A stretch of 64,000 nt of DNA from Owenia fusiformis. Taxonomy: Eukaryota > Annelida > Polychaeta > Sabellida > Oweniidae. Shown piece by piece: positions 49,024 to 62,900 of the stretch. A program made the position numbers and the translations under genes. Position 1 is the first letter of the stretch. Each line of letters opens with the position of its first letter. The DNA lies in contig CAIIXF020000001.1 of the NCBI GenBank assembly GCA_903813345.2, forward strand, positions 43,927,366 to 43,991,365. The letters run 5' to 3'. The notes under the pieces are model-generated. The model was not told the DNA's origin. It worked only from the letters and a program-made list of their open reading frames with translations, and did not search any database.

Positions 49024-52000
49024 GGGCTATAACCTTAACCTTCAAATAAATGGTAGTATTAATGTAGCAGGCCTAGGTGTTAATTGGAAGGCATTAGCAA
49101 ATACTTTGTTATCCAGAATCTAGGGATCAAATACCTTAAATGGGCATTTGAAAAAACAAATTTTACCATGTGTGGTCCTTTTTGAATTGCAAAGGGGTAA
49201 TCTCAAAGTATAGATGTACAGCAATTAATAATAATGATTATATTTGGTGTTGAGAGGATAACAGTTCAAACTTGACCTTGACCCAAATTACATGCTAAAT
49301 ACCTTGTTCTGTGTACAGAAGTAACTGTGTAATAAATTGTTGTTATCATGTACAATATATGTTACATAAATAAAATGTGAAATAAACAAAAAAACAAATG
49401 TTTTATACATTTCAAATGGTCTCACTTTATTTAATGCCCTCTTGCATCTACAGTCTTCACAATACAGAAACATTTTAACAGGGAGGGGCCAACCTTAACA
49501 GTGACCTGGATGCAAAATCTATGAAATATTATTACGAGTGATCAATGCGACAATGTTTCTAAAATGACTAGGGAACCTATATCGTGATTGAAAAAATAAA
49601 AGATGAAGTCAAACTACAAAAAAAGATTATGCATCCAAGTTTTTGCTCAAGAGTAGCCCCTCTTAAACTAAATGACATAATGTGCCATGTTCTCTAGACA
49701 TTCACACTGTATATGTACGAGATAATAATATCACCTTCCAGGTAATGTTTAGTAGTCCGAACATTCTATTTACATCACAGCTTGGGCTACTATAACAAAT
49801 ATGAGAATTCACCTGGTGGCTCTGAATGAAAGAAATATAAAATGGACTTTCATAATAAATTATAATTAGCACTTCATTCATAAATATATTGCCTAATTAA
49901 ATTAGATTTAAGAATTGTCATCATTTTGATTGCAAATGTGAAAGGACAAAAATAAAATTTCTAGCTTTGTGAGGCTTCCACATTGTTCAACTGTGTGCAC
50001 CACCTTTGCAGCTTTCACATCAGTTTGAGTATTCAAAATAAGGGACATTGAATTTGAAACTTATGCTCATTGATCATACACATTTATATATTGAGAATGC
50101 TGCTTTATGGTAATATTATATTATATAAGAATAACATTGCAACTTTTACTTCAATTTTGATATTGCATTCTTAACCAGTGAAAGCAGTTCTGTTTGTGAC
50201 AACAGTTTATGGTTCTAATTTATTGTTCCTTATTTCATTTTCAACTATTCCATCAGGATCTTTGAATTAACACATAATTGTAACACAACCATATCATTCA
50301 ATGATGTGTCACCTTTCTTACAATATGTGGAGATTCATCCTCCAAACAGGGTTTCTTCCTTCTTCATAAGAGGTACAAATTATGAAACACTGTATGGAGG
50401 GTGTAATTCTTTGTATGAGGGAAGAAATAAAATCTCACAGTTTATCCTATATATTGGAATATAACCACATTTCAAAACTGTCTTTGTTGTAACAAATTAC
50501 ATCTGATAACTGAGTTTAAATACATATACTGTATATTATTGAAAAAAAGATGTAGTTTAAACATAAAATGAAAATCATTGTATATTACATACATTTGTTT
50601 TATAATTTAACTAATAATGACTGAGCCTACAGTGACCAGTTGCTCCTGAGGCAGGTTTGACCAAACTAGGCTTTCAATGAACTGTATATATACATTATGA
50701 AGTCAAAATACGAGCAATGAAATGTATTGTGTAAAAAACTCGCACTCATCTCAAACCTGCCTCTTGAACAAGGGCACGTTTATACACTACATATATGACA
50801 TTATATTTACGATATATAAATGAGGCAAAATCTGTACATATGATACACCAGGAGTCCTGGTCCTGGATATACATAGCCACATGGCAATTTGAGGAGCCAG
50901 TGCAGCAAAAAGCACTGCTACCATATATGGCAAGTTACTCACTCACGCACTACAAACGTGCACTTTGAAAAAGGAAGGACTGAGTACTTCAATATGAAAG
51001 CAGTATTCATTGCTACGCCAATTCTGAGACCATGTTAGTTTACAAAGGAACTGAGTGACTCAGCTCCAAATATACAGTTTTAAATATCTTACACATACTA
51101 TCTCTCTATTTAGCCACCTTTGTGACCAGCCTCATGTTCAATCAACCAATCATATCGCTACCATCCATTCGGTACCCTTAGTGTATACTTGTATATAAAA
51201 TGATAAGATTTTGCAGTAAAAATATACAAAAGCATAAAGAATAGAGAATATACAAAGAGGGTATAAACAAAGAATTTGGATGTCATGTACACAGTAATAA
51301 TAAATATTAAGCTATATGGTGCGGCTATTCAGATGTAGACAAATTTCAGGGCAAAAATAACTGAGAGAAAGTAGCATGCTTTTGAAGGTAGAAAGTTTAT
51401 GGTCTATCCACATTCATCCCTATCTTGATTTCGTTAATATAGTACATATAAGTTATATAAATAAATTTCAATATATTGCATTTCATGGTGATTGCCTATA
51501 TCCAGGATAAATATGGATAGATCACAGTCTCCTTCAGTTTAATAATATCAAACGAGGCATATCATGCGGGTAAAATAGTACCAGCAGAAAGTTGTCCCGA
51601 ATGAAGAACAGAACAAATACTTAGAAACAAAAATACTTGAAAGAGCATTATAAAGATTTAAATGAAAGAAATATCAGCTGAGTTTGTTTGACTGCCCCTT
51701 AGAAATCGACTAGTACTGATTGATCAACATCAGGGCTGCATGGTCTTAAACCATGTTAGCTGGCTAATAGCACTTTGAACGCCCATTGAATAAGTATTGA
51801 GATCACATATTTGTTAGTAAGTGATTTTCTGTTTCAAAATACTTCTTTTATGTTAATTATGCAGACATATGTACATACACATAATCGAATATGTTGGGCA
51901 TACAATAATTTCTAATTTTCAATGTAAACATTTGCTTTTTATGAAGGGAAATGCTAAGAGATATTCAAGTGATTTTAACTGTCCAATACCAAGTCTGTTC

Positions 52001-52623
52001 ATCTCCTACAGGAGCGTATATGCTCCTCTTATTGGCCTTGAAGCTGCGTCATGTTTTATGCATCAGAGCATGGGCTTTCTACAGCTCTAACTGTACAAAA
52101 TATTGGTCCAAAGTAACCGCTAGTGTAATATCAAATACTGACAAGGAACCTCTTGTCAACAATACTTGCAACATTTTATAATACAGGTATAAATAGCCTA
52201 CATTTTTCTGGCTTGAATAAGTGTTTTGTACTTTGTAGTAAAGCTGCTGAGGTATTCAATTTCTTAGAAACAGTGCTGTGCATGTCTCAGCAATTTGAAA
52301 AACATGTCAGCTATTCTGGATGGTACTATTGGCTGCCATGTGAAACTGTTACGCAACCAGCTTACTTTCGGTAACCTTTAACTGAGTGGTGTACACTCTG
52401 TGATTATCAACCGAGTTGTGCTGCTTAAAACTCTTGAATGAGTTTTGCAAACTCTCAGCAACTCTTAACTGTGCACACTCAGCAACTCTAAACTGAGTGT
52501 GGTGCACTCAGCAACTCTTTACTGAGCATGGCTCATTCATTTCTACATGAGCTTCACTACAAGAATAGTTTAAATATATGGAATAATTTACAAAGTTGTG
52601 GGGTGACTGGCGTATATTAGGCT
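49024..52623. other. 3' flank of SSDP gene and intergenic DNA
   Basis: AT-rich, no gene supported. Part may be 3' UTR of the minus-strand SSDP gene. A 13-bp inverted pair GAGGCAGGTTTGA (50649 and 50752) and short CACTCAGCAACTC repeats near 52460-52520 are the only structure I see. Confidence 0.45.
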
Positions 52624-55600
52624 TTATTGCATGAAACTATAGTCCGGATGATCGTCCACTTTTTCAAATCTTTTTGCTTCTTCCTGCATGCTTTCTTTTA
52701 TCTTTAGAATTGCAGCTGATTCTGTTTGATCCTGGAACACAAAATAAAATGCGGATTGGCTAACAAAAGGAAATCAATACAAGAATTACAAGGCATTAAC
52801 ATGTACAATGTCATCACCTGCCATTTGTTACAGACCCGAACACCATTCACAAAATAGTTGGGAGATTATTACAATGTGTCACAACTTCTGATGCTGACAT
52901 AATAATACAAGGCATTAATATGCAAAATGCACCTGCCATATGTTACAGACGCTGGCTGGCAAACACCAACTGCTGAACACGGTCCATAAAAAAGTTGACG
53001 ACTATAACAATATGTCACAACTTCTGGTGCTGACATAACAGTACAAGGCATTAACATGCAAAATGTCACCACCTGTCATATGTTACAGACGCTGACGCCA
53101 AACACCAACTGCTGAACACTGTCCATAAAAAAGTTGGAGACTATAACAATATGTGCCATAAAAACCATGAAACTCAGTTTATAGATGTCATGCCATTCCA
53201 AGCACTGCATTCTACAGGTTGGCAAGAGTACATGTTCAATGATTTAACCAATAAACAGTTAGAGGACACCAATCATTTGAGGGTGTACTGTACAAGTATC
53301 ATTGGAAATATTATTCAATTCTCAGTATTTTGAGCTTATACCCATATTGAGCCATTATCAATGAAGAAATTCATATTCTAAGAACATACATGACCTAGGA
53401 GTTTCTCATTTTAAGTTAACTAGTGACAATATTTGGGCATGTCAGTAACTTTTATCAGATGTAACTTTCCTCAGAGTCACAATTTTTTCGCTAATACATG
53501 CCTATTTCAACTTTAAGAAAAGCCAGAGAATCCAGATCAAAAGAAAAACTACAAAAAAGTTTTCAAAATAGGGGGGAGGCACGTCTGCCTCCCCTTAGAA
53601 AAAATCTATCAACAACATTTAGTTGTCCGGTATATTCTTAACATGTCTGATAATTGTGGTGTTTAATCGGCAAAGATTCGGATATTCCATAAATATCTTG
53701 ATAATAAAATAAGGAGTTGAATGACTTTAACCTTAAGGTATGACATCAGTATGCATACAGTAGAAGGTCACATGTTATTAATTATTACTTAGATTATTCA
53801 TTTCACTCCGCCTACCTAAATAATAACATATACAAGTATTTCAAAAGAGTTTACTTACTGTGGGATTTACATTATCTTGATATGGATTGTATCCTCCCAT
53901 GTCATTGGGCTGGCCACCAGAGGTGCCCATGTCATCTCGAGGGGTACCAGGGCCATGTTGAGGGGAACTTTTGATGCCTTCCATAGGAGGAGGAGGACCT
54001 TCACCTAGATAGCAACAAAGTACACACATACTCATTTCATAAAGAATATAGGCAGGGGTTCGGGCGAACCTCCCCCTGGCCAAAATTTCTCTCAAAATCA
54101 TGCAGTTTTTCACCATTCTGACTATTTTTTGAGTGATTTTTGGTCAAATTTGCCAAAGTGAAGTCCACCTAGAATTTTGGGGAAAAGTGAACCCCCCTTG
54201 GAAGATTCTGGCTACGGGCCTGATAGGTAAAGGTATATACAGCATATACTTCTTGCAATATGGTTGTCACAAACAATCAAGTTGGATGAATATTGTGCAA
54301 CCCATCTCAGGAATTCTCAACTCCCTACAGAAGAAACTGCAATAGCTTACCATTCATAACAGATGGCATATCTCCTGGCCCAGCCATGCCTGGCATTGGG
54401 CCATCTGGTCCCATAGGATAGCCTCCAGGGCCCATAGGCTTCATCATATTGTACATGCCATCTCCTGAATGCGTTGAATCTGAAAATAATTTGAGTGACT
54501 TTAATATAACTAATAATAGATAGCATATTTCTTCCTTTAGTTTTTCCCTTCTTTAGCTTGATCATTGAAAACATGTTGGTGTCTCAGAGGTTCTTAAATA
54601 TGTTGGTGTCTCACATTGCGTGTATTGTCTCTTCATCTCAAAAAGCTCTTGGTCTTTACAAACCTTTCAAAATCTCTTCAATAAATGGTCAGATCTTATT
54701 TTTTAATTCGTATGAGAATGATAATATATGTACATATTATATATTTCTACTTTTTTCTCATGTTGCCCCTCTTGTGCTTTCTCATGATCTTCTCTTGGTC
54801 AAAATTCACTTCAATAAAATATTATTCATAAAGATGGCAGCACTATAAAGTTTAAGTTAATTTAACTATTTTTTATTAATGATAATAATGATGCCATTTC
54901 ATTGAACGACTAGAAAGTCCTGTGTTTCTTTTTTGTACTGATAAACAAACAGATTTTTTCAATGAAACAACCTGATTATTATCTTAGATTGAAATTGTTT
55001 GACATCACCTGGAATAAAAGCTACTCTGCAGTTTAAGGTTGTTATGGCATCTAAGTTATGCTGCACTAATAACTACAGTAATTACTGCTACTACCACACA
55101 CATGCATTGCAAATTATTAACACCTATATGTTTACATGTAATAATAATGAGTATTGCAGAGGGGCTCTTCCCAACTAGGGAACAAGGTATGTCTTTCTTT
55201 GACTTCAAGGGTAACACTTTTCCATATTGAAGACTTAAAATGGGTCCACCTGCCGTATCAGGATAACAGAGTGTTGGCATATTTATCCATTTAGCAATAC
55301 AACAACAAGATTCCTCCAAGATGAGATTATTTAGGTTAGTTTATTGGGGATTATATTTAATGCAAAGAAGGCTATGTTACTTTATGATTAGTTTCCTTCT
55401 AGATTTAATCACCTGGTTGTTTGACTGAGTTCATTCTGTGGGGGGAAAATGCTTGTTTAGGTGTTCCTAACAAATAAAAGCAAATGAGAAATAAATGTCT
55501 GACACATCAGATCTGTGGTGCAAAATAAGAGCAAACCTTATCAAATATTTTCAACTAACAAATATACAATGTGAAGAAGTATACAATAAAGCAGGGTGGT

Positions 55601-56906
55601 TTCTAATTTTTATTTTGGATATGATGACCTTTGACCTATTGATCAAAAGAAGTTTTGGAACATACCTTGTGGACTGGGCATTATGGGAGTTCCGGGGTGA
55701 CCTGATACTGGTGGTCCCTGAAAATAAGTGAATTAGAATGAGATTTGTAATAAAAATGTAGAGAATGTAACAAAAACAAAGAGGAAACACACTAAAATAA
55801 TTTTGTTTTCTGTATAAATCATTTGATTCATAATCATTTATATAAATATGAAGATAATGCATCAGACAAACATGCATACGACATGATGAATTTCTTGATA
55901 GAATTTCAGGAACTTAATTCTTTTTCAAACATTGGAGATAACTGAGAATCCACTCCCTCTGAACCTCCTCAATAAAAGAAATGTAATAACAGAGGAATGC
56001 AACTTACTTGTGAGTTAGGTGGCCAAGGGCCCCTACTACCCTGTCCTGGTCCAGGACCACCTGGCCTGAAAACAAATTAAATTATAATGTAAAACATTTA
56101 TACTTATTCATTTTTCAATTTACATACAGTGCTGGCCTGGGTTATTTTTTTACCTATTATGGAATTATTAGGTTTAGGTATTATGGAATGAAATATGTTA
56201 TCCTTGTTTATTATGGGAGTAACTGCACTGAAAGATGTATTTCGTATTCCATAATATAACTGAGAACACACAGAACAACAGCTTAGAAAACATTAAACAA
56301 ACACACAAACTTGACTTCGCTCTTTTTATCAACAAAACAAAAGATTTTTGTTCAACATTATGAGCCTGTGAATGTTTTTTAAAATACTGTATCTTTATGT
56401 GGAAAAAGATGGCATTGTCTTCTGAAATTGTGCACATACTGTACAAGCAAATAATGTCCATCTCCAGGTTTACTTACATTGACATAGGTGGCATTGGTGG
56501 TCCTGGTGTTCCTGGTCCCCCAGGGCCTCCAGGTACCATACCATTAGGGGGTGGAGGACCTCGCATTCCATAATTCTGGAACACAATATGTACTAAATAA
56601 ATATGACATTTTATTAAATGAACCAGCCGTCTTTCAGTTTCCCTTCAGGAAAAATATTGTAAACATTGAGTTATAGGTATTTTTATGTATAGCTTGCAAG
56701 ATTGAAGACTTTTGTTTAAAAGTATTAATTGATATTTGTTGCAATCCTTGGACCTAGATTCAAAATTAAAGATGAGAGAAATGTCACTTCTCAAATCTTC
56801 AAATTTTATATCTATATTGTATTGCTACTTACTGGATTCATTGGGCCTCCTGGCCCAGGCATCCGCACAGGCCCCATCCCCCTCATTGGCCCCATTCCAG
56901 GTGGCA
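52624..56906 (-). CDS. SSDP/SSBP2-4 family transcription cofactor, 3' eight exons (5' partial)
   Basis: SSBP/SSDP proteins bind LDB1/Chip and stabilise LIM-homeodomain complexes in the nucleus. Exons in transcript order, phases consistent: 56906-56833, 56575-56478, 56065-56008, 55717-55666, 54479-54351, 54004-53859, 52731-52624 (stop TAA 52626-52624). That is seven certain exons; the N-terminal LisH part and earlier exons lie beyond the right edge. The product is Gly/Pro/Met-rich and follows SSBP order: GMGPMRGMGP, NYGMRGPPPPNG, GSRGPWPPNSQ, HPGTPIMPSPQ, DSTHSGDGMYNMM, MGPDGPMPGM and GPGTPRDDMG. The last exon encodes a 35-residue charged helix (ESAAILKIKESMQEEAKRFE, then DHPDYSFMQ) not found at the end of vertebrate SSBPs that I know. 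Its stop codon overlaps an AATAAA. Confidence 0.88.
52793..53157 (+). repeat. Tandem repeat, about three copies, in the last SSDP intron
   Basis: The block TACAAGGCATTAACATGCAA, ATGTCACCACCTGCCATATG, TTACAGACGCTG, CAAACACCAACTGCTGAACA, CCATAAAAAAGTTG and TATAACAATATGTCACAACT recurs three times with a spacing of about 115-141 bp. Copies 2 and 3 are closest. Confidence 0.75.
54049..54230 (+). repeat. Dispersed repeat B, copy 2, in SSDP intron
   Basis: It shares several blocks with 39129-39290 (TCAAAATCATGCAGTTTTT, AAAAGTGAACCCC). It ends GATTCTGGCTACGGGCCTG, a motif also seen in degenerate form at 62600-62632. Noncoding. Confidence 0.6.
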
Positions 56907-59900
56907 CTGGAAAACACAGATGATACAGTATTTGAAACATTCAAAGATCCAATTTTAATACACTGACATCTAACAATAACATATCATTTATCATGTAAGA
57001 AGGAAACACATATTATACTGAAAAACATTGAATAGTAAAATAAATAACATCAGACTCCGTAGATGGCACCAATACGCGAACAATCACCACAAAAACAATA
57101 AGTTATATGATATTCTAAGTTGGTTTATTGTTGGTTCAGAAACATAATTAGAAGTTTGCCAAAATTTCCCAACAGGCTGACTCTTTTTGACTGCTATCCC
57201 AAGTACAAGTGCTTATAATAATATCATAAAACTTGCACCAATACATCATGGAAAGGTCTGTATGATATTATGCATGAGAGGTATGCTAACTGAATTGTCT
57301 GAATGTTTACATGGTTCATTGGTAAATGTAGTAATGAAAAACAGCTGCGATTGAGTTATGATTGATTAATTCAGGCTGACAATTAGCGTTCAAATCACTA
57401 CGTTAATCATGCCTAAAATGAATATAATACAAAGTAATGGCCTACTCTATCGGATCCAATTTCTTTGTCAGAGCCACTTCATGGAATTGAAATTGGACTT
57501 TTCTATCTTTCACAAAAAAACATAAAGCCGTTGGCATAAATTCAATCTATTTAAAAAGGGGAAGACAATTCTATCCCTTGATATGAAATACATGGGTACA
57601 AAAGAAATAACAAAAAACTTGCTATTTGATTCCTTGTTAATAAGACAATTCAAGATCAATAAGTTATCCTGTTCTCAAGTCTTTTGATCCCTCAATACAA
57701 TACATGATACCAAAAGAGTATAATTGTCCATAACACAAAGCAGTCTCTTGATCATTCAATACAAGATATTTGGAGGCCCCATCTCTAAAACTGCTCCCTC
57801 CATACAAGCATGAGCATTACAAAGGCCCCAGCGTATTAATCAATGTAAAACTCAGCATAAATTAAAAAGTAAATTACCGGTGTTTGTGTTTGGCAAGTTG
57901 TTTGTTTACTAAGCTAAGGCAAACATATTTCACTCAATGAGCCTGAGATATCATCTGTTCAACTGTCAGTGTCTGACTAAAAACATACTTTGCCTTTTAA
58001 ACCTAGCTCACTGACTTTCAATTGAGAGCATTTAAATTGCTGATATACATCATGTAGAACTTAAAAGAGGGCCAAGAGAAGATATAACATGACAAATCCA
58101 TTACAGGGAAGACTATATAGCAACTACAAGAGTATAAGGTTTGGGGGTCTGTTGATCATACATCAATGCAACTGTTGGCACATCCCACGTGTACTTCTGA
58201 CTTCAAAAGCTTTAGAACAGTATAGAGGCATAGAAGCTGGGAATAAGTATTGGTTATTCAGGTTATGACACTATTGAACATGATGGTTTCATGATATCTG
58301 TTTTATGAGTGAAATATGAGAGGCGCTTATATTCCCCATTAATCTGGAGTGTGGTTTAAAGCCACTAACTCTCCTAGGCTCTATGAAGACGAATGTGCTG
58401 GATGTGAAGCTAACATGAATCAGTCGACCACCGCAATAACCATTAGTAAGATTTCCCCTAAAGACAAATAAAATGCATTATCTGAAGAGGGGTTGTTCAG
58501 CTGAAGGCACAGACACAGGGAGAGGGCTAAGTGTGTGGAGGATAATTGCATGTCTAATGGCCAGAAAAGATAATAGAAGATAGATGCTCTCCCATGAAGC
58601 GCTCACTCAGGAAATGGAGCCAGGCTATGGAACAGGCGGGAACAAGTCACTCTGATTAAGCAGGTTTACATTTCATCTCATCCAGACATTACGGATATTG
58701 CTTGTATTGACCAGGTTTATAAAGTAGATAAGTTATTGCAACACTCTGTTGTAATGCTATGTAACGCAACAACAAATAGGGTACACACAGTTGTAGTTAT
58801 TGCCTTGAATGACTACAAATATATCTAGATTAAGAGCGCAAAAGCAAACGCACAGCAATAAATAAATGCTTTGGACCCCATCATAACTTATAATTAGGCG
58901 TGTATTAAATGAGACATTTTCTAATAAATGCATCTAATACTTGATGCAAATTTAGCATCTGGAGAATGTACATTAGACGTTATGAATGAAAAGAGCCAGT
59001 ATTTTTACTCAAGAGACAGGACATAGAGACTTTTAGGGACTGTTTACAGAAACGAGGCCTGGGGCTGTATCCTTTATAACTCAATATTAAGATTAAATCA
59101 AGCAATTATTTGATTAGAAAATCTTAACATGAAAGACAGAGCACTAAAAGCTAACAACTTAACTAGTGATCATACTCTGAATGGTCCAAATGCTGTATTG
59201 AAGGATTTATTTCTTAGAAAAAACTTTACTGGAATTATAAATTAAACAGGCCAAGCAGGACTACTCATAACAATCTCAGTAGTATATCACTTCACAATTA
59301 GTGATAGAAACGGCACAATCGTTATGTTGTCTCTCCAGATATGTCCTATCATTAAGTTAGGAGAAATAGAGAATTCACAGCATATCACTGAATGATAGAA
59401 TAATCTTAATAGCTGTGATAACATGGATAATTGCAGCTAAAATCCCAATATAAATGGAACAAATAGTTCAGAAAGAAATGGATTTACAACAATTTCTCAA
59501 GGGATAGTACAAGACTGTCAATGATATTACATTAGGTTATGTTGACACGCCATAAAGTTATGATGACATCATAACAGAAACATGGTGACAATAGAGGTAA
59601 GATGATATATTGTGATATTAAAATTGAAGACAGGTCTATGTCGATTTGTAACAATGCTAAATTAAAGTCAAGATATTGTTAAGCCAGGATGTCAAAATTA
59701 ACTTGTTACTAAGGCGATGAATTGCTCCAATGTGAGATGTGACGACAACAGGTGAATACATAACACAAAAGGTATGGAGTTTCAAAATTAAGATATATTT
59801 GGTTCCCATGTCTGTTACTTCTTTATATCATCTACTCAAAACATAGTAGTTCACACTGTAGATTATTTGCATGTATTTAACTGGAGGATAAACACATCTG

Positions 59901-62900
59901 GTCCCTAGAACAGGTCTGGCTCATTGATAGGGCACCTATGTTTAGACAGGTCCTTTTCCTCCATAACTTGAACATGCTATGATCTCTTAACTGCGCTTTT
60001 ATTGATATTAAAGTAGAATCCATAAAATATATTCCAGTACATGTAGACCTTTGATTTTTTTAATGTCAGGGAAGTTCGTTTAATATCATCAATACATAGT
60101 GTTTGTTTGTTTGTTTTGTTTGTTTGTTATATTCCCTCAGTGGAGTAATCACATCAACTGCCCTCCCATTTTCCTCAAAAGCAGAAGCTTGCCAGTTGAA
60201 TAAAACCAAGTATTTTATTGGTGACCATGTTGAACATAAGTCGATGATATGAAACAACATATATTTGTGTTTGGAAGCCTCAGAAGTTGTGAGATAGATG
60301 TAAACATGGCCGAGGATGCTGGGTTAGCTGTGAACACAGTGATATCCTGGCCTAAACAACAGATACGCCGCCAGATCAAAGCCAGTCATCACAAAACATG
60401 GCTCTTCAATTAGCCCTAGTTGCCATCACAAACACATAGCTACATATCAAAAACCTGTGAAGATTACACAGCTTTTTACTTCCACACAGGCTCCATGTTA
60501 AAACATGGTACTAATAGATTCAAGCTAGCATGGTGATAGTGCTATCTCATACCAAGTAGTTAGATCTGACATCTAACAGAATGTCAAGTTCCATGGGCAA
60601 GCTCAGATAGATGAAATAGTAAATTTCCTGATTGAAATTCCCACTGTTGTTGTTTGATGTTGAAATTGGTCAGGAGGGGGTGCATAATGCCACACAGTTA
60701 ATCAGTGATGGGTTAGTAGAAGATGAGACAAGTCCTCTGATTGCATATAGAGGCTACTCTTTTTTAAAGAAATTTACTTTTTTATTAAATCAGATTATGT
60801 AGTCAGAAACAGCTGATATACATTTCACATTCAAACTCCCATAAAGGGTCATGAAAGCTATTTTAGAGATTGTTCTGAGTCGCAAAACTAGAATCTGAAT
60901 ACTAGTGGTGCTAAAATTATTAGAGGATGGTATAGCCAGTTGATTGGACGTCAGGGTAAATTGATACAAGCTGGTTGGCTGGCTCAGCTGGTGCAACAAC
61001 CCCTGATTCTAATGAGACATCTCGCCATACTAAACCCACTTGCTCAATTAAGTAAGACAGGGATGGGTAGTTGAAAACTAATTGCATTGGTTAAGAACAT
61101 CTCAGATGCTGCGGGCAGGAGCCATCAAAAAGTGACGGGATTGGCCTATTGTTGGCTGCTGAGAGTGGAATGTAGCTGATAGCTTACACCAATTAATGTC
61201 GAGCCCCTTGGAGTCAACATTCCTGTCTAACAGCACACAGCATCAAGTCATATTCTTTGACTTACACACCAACAATTTCTTCATATTCATCCAATGTACA
61301 TTTACATATTTCATTTTAGCATTCTACTTGCTGATGATTCCGAATGATATACTGATGCTAATTCTGACCCAAGTAGTTCTTTATTAACAATGATTGAGAA
61401 ACTACATCCAAGTAAGGCAATATACCATCAACTTCAATTCTTTGATTTAGGCTCTCTCCAATCAGCTTACATTCACTAAGCATTCAAACTTCCAAACAAC
61501 ATGGTGATAATTATAGACATGTCATTATTACCAGGTAAACTGAGCCATTTATAAGCTAACAGTGCCGAAAGTATGCCTTTCTGTCAAAGAATCAAGGAAT
61601 AAGTGTGTAATGTTGTTATTAACTTGTTTCATACTACCTTGTCGATGCCTATCTTGGGTTCTGGTTCTGTGACAATCCGGCAAACATCTACACTTTCCAA
61701 TGTAGTCTGCCTTTGCATTTTTAAAAGAGAACTTCATGTGTACTCTTTGAGTTAGAGGTTATCAAGCCTTAACCAATCAGGGTATGGTTGATCAAATCCA
61801 CCTACCCAATCCACAAGCAGTCACCAAACTGAATGCACTCATAAATACTGAAAAGCTTATTTCATACTGAAACTCATTGAAGGCAATGACAGATACTTCT
61901 GGGGTCATCTAGATCAACATTACATGCTTCCCCCTATTCAGAGCCTCGTGTACTAGGCTCTGGTCCTGAGGATAAAAATGTAATACTCCAAAAGTTTGGT
62001 GAATTGTGACTGACAACTAACCCAATAGTCATTCTGATATTTCTCATATATTCATAGAGATTCTATCAAGATCTTATATTGCCTACTCTTTCTCTTAAAG
62101 AGTCAGAGATAGAATGGGATGGTATAGGAGCTTGGTTCAGGACTTCATCTTCTTGACCTCAAATGGAAGGATATGCCTTTTCATTTTGATTCTCAGAGAT
62201 GATTGCCAATGCTCCAAATCTGTATTGCATGCTTTGGGCCAGTGTTGGTCTATGTGGTAAAATTGGATGTGATTGTGGTAGTTATCTCATGAGTTATGGT
62301 CTCTTAAATGTTTCATTAGATGCTAAATCTGATTGAGTGCCATGTGAATCAACTGAGCTTGGTTTACTAGGGTACGACACCCTTTGAGAAGATAAAACAC
62401 AAAATTGACAGATACGAGTAGAGATGTGGCAGAGAAAAGTGGCTATCAATGGAAGGGTCGACAAATATTGCTTATAGTTTGGTACAATAAATACTGTCAA
62501 GTAGAACATTGTTGTAAGTGCAACACCTTATGAGGAGAATGGTTTTCAAAGAAACATGACCCACTGACTTAACGTTAATGAAATGTACAGAGGTTCTGCG
62601 CCCGAACCCCCAAACCCCTCCTAGCTACAGGCCTGTATACTATACACATACATGTATAAAGTAAAGCATGATTTAACTACATAGAACCAAATGCTGGAGG
62701 GTATTACGGAGAGAATCTGATAATCTCCTCAGAATATCTCATTATTTGTTATTACTTTAGTCCTTGTGTGGAGCTTCTAATGTTTTATAATATAATGGCT
62801 CTCAATTGGCATGGTAAAGCTAGATTAATCTTTTTAAAAGGCTTTTCATCAACACATAGAAATTGAATTTTATACCTTACTGCCATGTTGAGGTTTCATA

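Noticed and set aside
49288-52374. Various 60-76-codon ORFs in the SSDP 3' flank
   Set aside because: Short, AT-rich and without features; expected by chance in this much noncoding DNA.
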